From Planctomycetota bacterium (GTDB lineage: Bacteria > Planctomycetota > Phycisphaerae > WQYP01): a DNA stretch of 64,000 nucleotides. The position numbers and the translations under genes are program-made. Location of the stretch: contig JAJZDN010000007.1 of the NCBI GenBank assembly GCA_021805985.1, forward strand, positions 1-64,000. Direction: 5' to 3'. How positions within the stretch are numbered: position 1 is the first letter of the stretch; every line of letters begins with the position of its first letter. The notes below the pieces were generated by a model, which was not told where the DNA came from, ran no database searches, and saw only the letters and a list, made by a program, of their open reading frames with translations. Shown piece after piece: positions 61,789 through 64,000 of the stretch.

Positions 61789-62556
61789 CTATTCGTCTTC
61801 TTCATCCGACGTTTCTACGGTCGAATTCTCATGGCCATTACGCGGCAACATTCCGCTTTCCAGCATCCGGGCATACTCAATACAGTATTTCGCCCAGGGC
61901 TTGGCTTCCAACCGCGCTTTTCCGATGGCTTTCCCGGTCGCGACGCATATGCCAAACGTGCCATCTTCTATCCGGGCGATGGCTTCTTGAATTTCTTTCA
62001 GCAGTTCTCGTTCGCTTTCAATCAGGCCGAGCGTAAATTCTTGTTCAAAATTGTCGGTTCCAACGTCGGCCATGTGCATAGGACTGCTGGAATGATTGTC
62101 CTGGTTTCGGAAGGCTTCGCTTTCCATCGAACCGACATCACCCAGAATTTCTCGGCGTTTTTCCAGCAGCAACGTGCGGAAATTCTCCAGTTCGGTTTTT
62201 GAAATTTTGACTGCCGGTATTTTCGCTGCCCCACCGCTCCCGCGGATTGAGCCGTTGATCTGATGGGCATTGCCGTTAATCACTTTGCCATTCATGGGCT
62301 GGGACCGCCGGCCCTGAGGAAGGGTGCGATTTTTTTTGGCTGGCGACGGCTCCGGCCGGGAAGCGGCCTTGCCTACGCGCACAACTTTGTATGCGGCGGC
62401 TTTGCTGAGAGCTTTAACCGAACTGCTGCCGGCAACTTTCCTTTTTGTACTGCTTGTTTTGGGCGGCAATTTATTTTTAGCCTTGGATTTCGGTTTGATG
62501 ATCGGCCTGCGCGCCGGCTTTACCGGTTTGGCTTTGCTTATTTTCTTAGCGGACAT
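61789..62556 (-). CDS. DksA/TraR-like protein with a basic histone-H1-like N-terminal tail
   Basis: A 255-residue protein. The first 120 residues are a Lys/Ala/Pro/Ser-rich tail (MSAKKISKAKPVKPARRPII, KPKSKAKNKLPPKT), like histone H1-type tails, likely to bind DNA or RNA. The C-terminal half resembles the DksA/TraR coiled coil and zinc finger: EFTLGLIESERELLKEIQEA, IARIEDGTFGICVATGKAIG, KARLEAKPWAKYCIEYARML. The four-Cys finger is reduced to two cysteines (CVAT, CIEY), so zinc binding is probably lost or altered. GGAG at 62562-62565 fixes ATG 62556. It may adjust transcription by RNA polymerase like DksA. Confidence 0.85.
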   Translation of the reverse strand: MSAKKISKAKPVKPARRPIIKPKSKAKNKLPPKTSSTKRKVAGSSSVKALSKAAAYKVVRVGKAASRPEPSPAKKNRTLPQGRRSQPMNGKVINGNAHQINGSIRGSGGAAKIPAVKISKTELENFRTLLLEKRREILGDVGSMESEAFRNQDNHSSSPMHMADVGTDNFEQEFTLGLIESERELLKEIQEAIARIEDGTFGICVATGKAIGKARLEAKPWAKYCIEYARMLESGMLPRNGHENSTVETSDEEDE

Positions 62557-62773
62557 GTACACTCCATCAACTGCCAAAAACCAACTATTCGCCCCTCTTA
62601 TTCTTGACCATCGCGGTAGGTCTCCGCGCAAAGTGCCAAGATTCATTAAGATATCGGCTCAATGCCGTTAAGTCAATTGAAACCCTTGAAATTTTTTCCT
62701 GAAAAATGACTTTTTGGCCTGATTTAGGACGCTTTATTCCATGGAAGGGCGGCCTTTCGCGACACCAGTTTAT

Positions 62774-63397
62774 TTAGCGAGAAAAGGGCCGCAGCACGCC
62801 AATGACTACGCCTTGAATGGTCACATCGGAATCCACGTAAATAGGATCCATGGATTTATTGGCGGGCTGCAAGCGAACACGATCCTTTTCGCGATAAATG
62901 CGCTTCAGCGTTGCTGCCCCATCCGCCAGCAGAGCCACAACGGTTTCTCCGTCACGCGCACTGGAGCGCTGTTCAACGATGACCAGATCACCATCGGCAA
63001 TATGATCCTCAATCATCGAATCGCCGCGCACGCGCAGAGCGAACGTCCCGAACCGTGATGAAAACATATCTCCCAGGCTGATTGTATCGGGATTTTCCAC
63101 CGCTTCGATCGGATACCCCGCCGCGATGGAACCGGCCAGCGGAAAGTCCGTCGCCTGACTGTGTTGATTCCATGGCTCAGGCAGCTTCACTGCCGGATGC
63201 ACAGTCAAAGAGCGTGCCTTGTGCGGTTCGCGCTGAATGAGCTTTTTTCGCTCCAGAGCCTGAACGTGCTCGAACACGGTGACCTTGGATACTCCGAGTT
63301 GATCGGCCAGTTCCTGCATCGTCGGCGAAAAGCCCTGTCGAAGTCGAAAGTCGCGGATAGCGGTAAGGATCGCCAGTTGTTTCGGTGTTGGTGTCAT
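62774..63397 (-). CDS. lexA: LexA repressor
   Basis: An SOS-response repressor of 207 residues. The winged-helix domain (TPKQLAILTAIRDFRLRQGF, SPTMQELADQLGVSKVTVFE) is followed by the autocleavage domain: GSIAAGYPIEAVE (Ala-Gly cleavage site), the active-site serine in RGDSMIEDHIADGD and lysine in GAATLKRIYRE. GGAGAC at 63404-63409 sets ATG 63397. No clear SOS box was recognised upstream. The 5' end overlaps the hypothetical gene 63177-63920 in another frame by about 220 bases. Confidence 0.96.
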   Translation of the reverse strand: MTPTPKQLAILTAIRDFRLRQGFSPTMQELADQLGVSKVTVFEHVQALERKKLIQREPHKARSLTVHPAVKLPEPWNQHSQATDFPLAGSIAAGYPIEAVENPDTISLGDMFSSRFGTFALRVRGDSMIEDHIADGDLVIVEQRSSARDGETVVALLADGAATLKRIYREKDRVRLQPANKSMDPIYVDSDVTIQGVVIGVLRPFSR

Positions 63398-63920
63398 GTG
63401 TGGTCTCCATGTAAAGAGATGAGCCGGTTTCCAGAGATGCATCGGGTTTTCCCGGAAGTTTGATTTTTCCCGGCGATCCAATTTGCATCGGAATGGTGTT
63501 CAGTCCAGGCATCGGAAATATGCCGTTTTTCCGTACGTGGCCAGAGATAGCCTTGGCAGGCGCTGCTCCTGCCCCAATGATCTGGGCCCATGGTGAATAC
63601 TGGCTTTTCTGCCCACACGCGGGGCATGGCTCCAGCAAGTCGGGCCGAGCTTCGCTGCGGTAGCTCCGCCCCGGGTGAATGCCCAGAAAGACGTCCCGAA
63701 ATTCTCGAAACAGCAGTTTTAACGGCGACAATATTTCGTCGTCGGCAACCTCCTGGTCTTCCAGCAACTGCGGTCGATATCGATTGGAAAACCAGTCTAC
63801 TATATATTCTCCGCCGGGACCAAAGGTGCATAACGGAACTTCCATTTGCCGCAACGACCGGCCGATCGCAAGATCGCCGTTGGCCAGCAGCTTTCCGGTA
63901 TGAATCCGATATATTTTCAT
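63177..63920 (-). CDS. Hypothetical protein overlapping lexA
   Basis: A 247-residue frame, family not recognised. The first 130 residues look real: MKIYRIHTGKLLANGDLAIG, TFGPGGEYIVDWFSNRYRPQ, IHPGRSYRSEARPDLLEPCPACGQ with a single CxxC pair. The last 75 residues overlap lexA in another frame and look like shadow sequence (Ser/Gly/Arg-rich), so the true gene may end earlier or be frameshifted. The first 33 bases of the frame (to 63953) are optional. Ribosome binding site weak. Confidence 0.45.
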   Translation of the reverse strand: MKIYRIHTGKLLANGDLAIGRSLRQMEVPLCTFGPGGEYIVDWFSNRYRPQLLEDQEVADDEILSPLKLLFREFRDVFLGIHPGRSYRSEARPDLLEPCPACGQKSQYSPWAQIIGAGAAPAKAISGHVRKNGIFPMPGLNTIPMQIGSPGKIKLPGKPDASLETGSSLYMETTHDTNTETTGDPYRYPRLSTSTGLFADDAGTGRSTRSIQGHRVRARSGSGAKKAHSARTAQGTLFDCASGSEAA

Positions 63921-64000
63921 CCCGTTTACGTTGCGGTTTGGCAACCCTGCCACAGGTGTGGACTTTGTACTGCCGGAAATAGTCGCCCGGATAACTCCCG

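Overview
The window looks like a chromosome segment of a planctomycete, most probably class Phycisphaerae (inference; there is no rRNA here to settle it). The signs are two XylR-type regulators (LacI-like sensor plus AraC helix-turn-helix), a PEP-CTERM protein beside a pseudopilin-like H-X9-DG-type protein, a protein with two DUF4159 domains, secreted glycosidases, Tat-exported sugar enzymes, a DksA-like protein with a histone-H1-like tail, and many short intergenic repeats.

Layout. 1-7.6 kb: partial tRNA-Gly, Tat lipoprotein aldose epimerase, XylR-type regulator, MFS transporter, membrane-anchored SurA/PpiD-like protein, and a secreted protein behind a Fur-like box. 7.6-12.6 kb: an accessory, gene-poor island with one convincing gene, a DUF262/HNH nuclease (GmrSD-like), among dispersed repeats, tandem heptamers and gene relics. 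12.6-30.7 kb: core metabolism: hisF, M20 dipeptidase, ilvE-like aminotransferase, uvrD/pcrA, a tetrapyrrole cluster (hemA, CcsA/HemX-like, sirC-like) read with mazG-like and RDD genes, hemB divergent from it, and leuA behind a complete leucine attenuator (promoter, leader peptide, antiterminator, terminator). A YkgJ-like protein, an amidohydrolase and a PBP4-type carboxypeptidase follow. 30.7-49.3 kb: phosphomannomutase, DEAD-box helicase, DUF4159 protein, FabZ-like dehydratase, gapA, a DNA methylase remnant, HD-GYP response regulator, a large unknown secreted protein next to a Tat-exported GH31 glycosidase, FmdB-like, DJ-1/PfpI and IscA-like genes, a TPR lipoprotein, rpsP-trmD-rplS (no rimM), and a VapBC pair.

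49.3-56.2 kb: an AAA ATPase remnant, then a carbohydrate locus: XylR-type regulator, divergent PEP-CTERM protein, pseudopilin-like protein and a secreted GH42-like glycosidase. 56.2-64 kb: tpx, a two-gene unit of an unknown protein and a HEPN-domain protein with its own promoter and operator-like palindrome, then nadB, a nucleotide-sugar dehydrogenase, a 52-residue membrane protein, lspA, the DksA-like gene, lexA and a hypothetical gene at the edge.

Best candidates for something new: the HEPN pair (56764-57766), the leuA attenuator, the solitary DUF262/HNH nuclease in its repeat island, and the families of short repeats that sit at gene ends and in one case supply a gene's stop codon. All functional calls come from reading motifs by eye; no database search was run.
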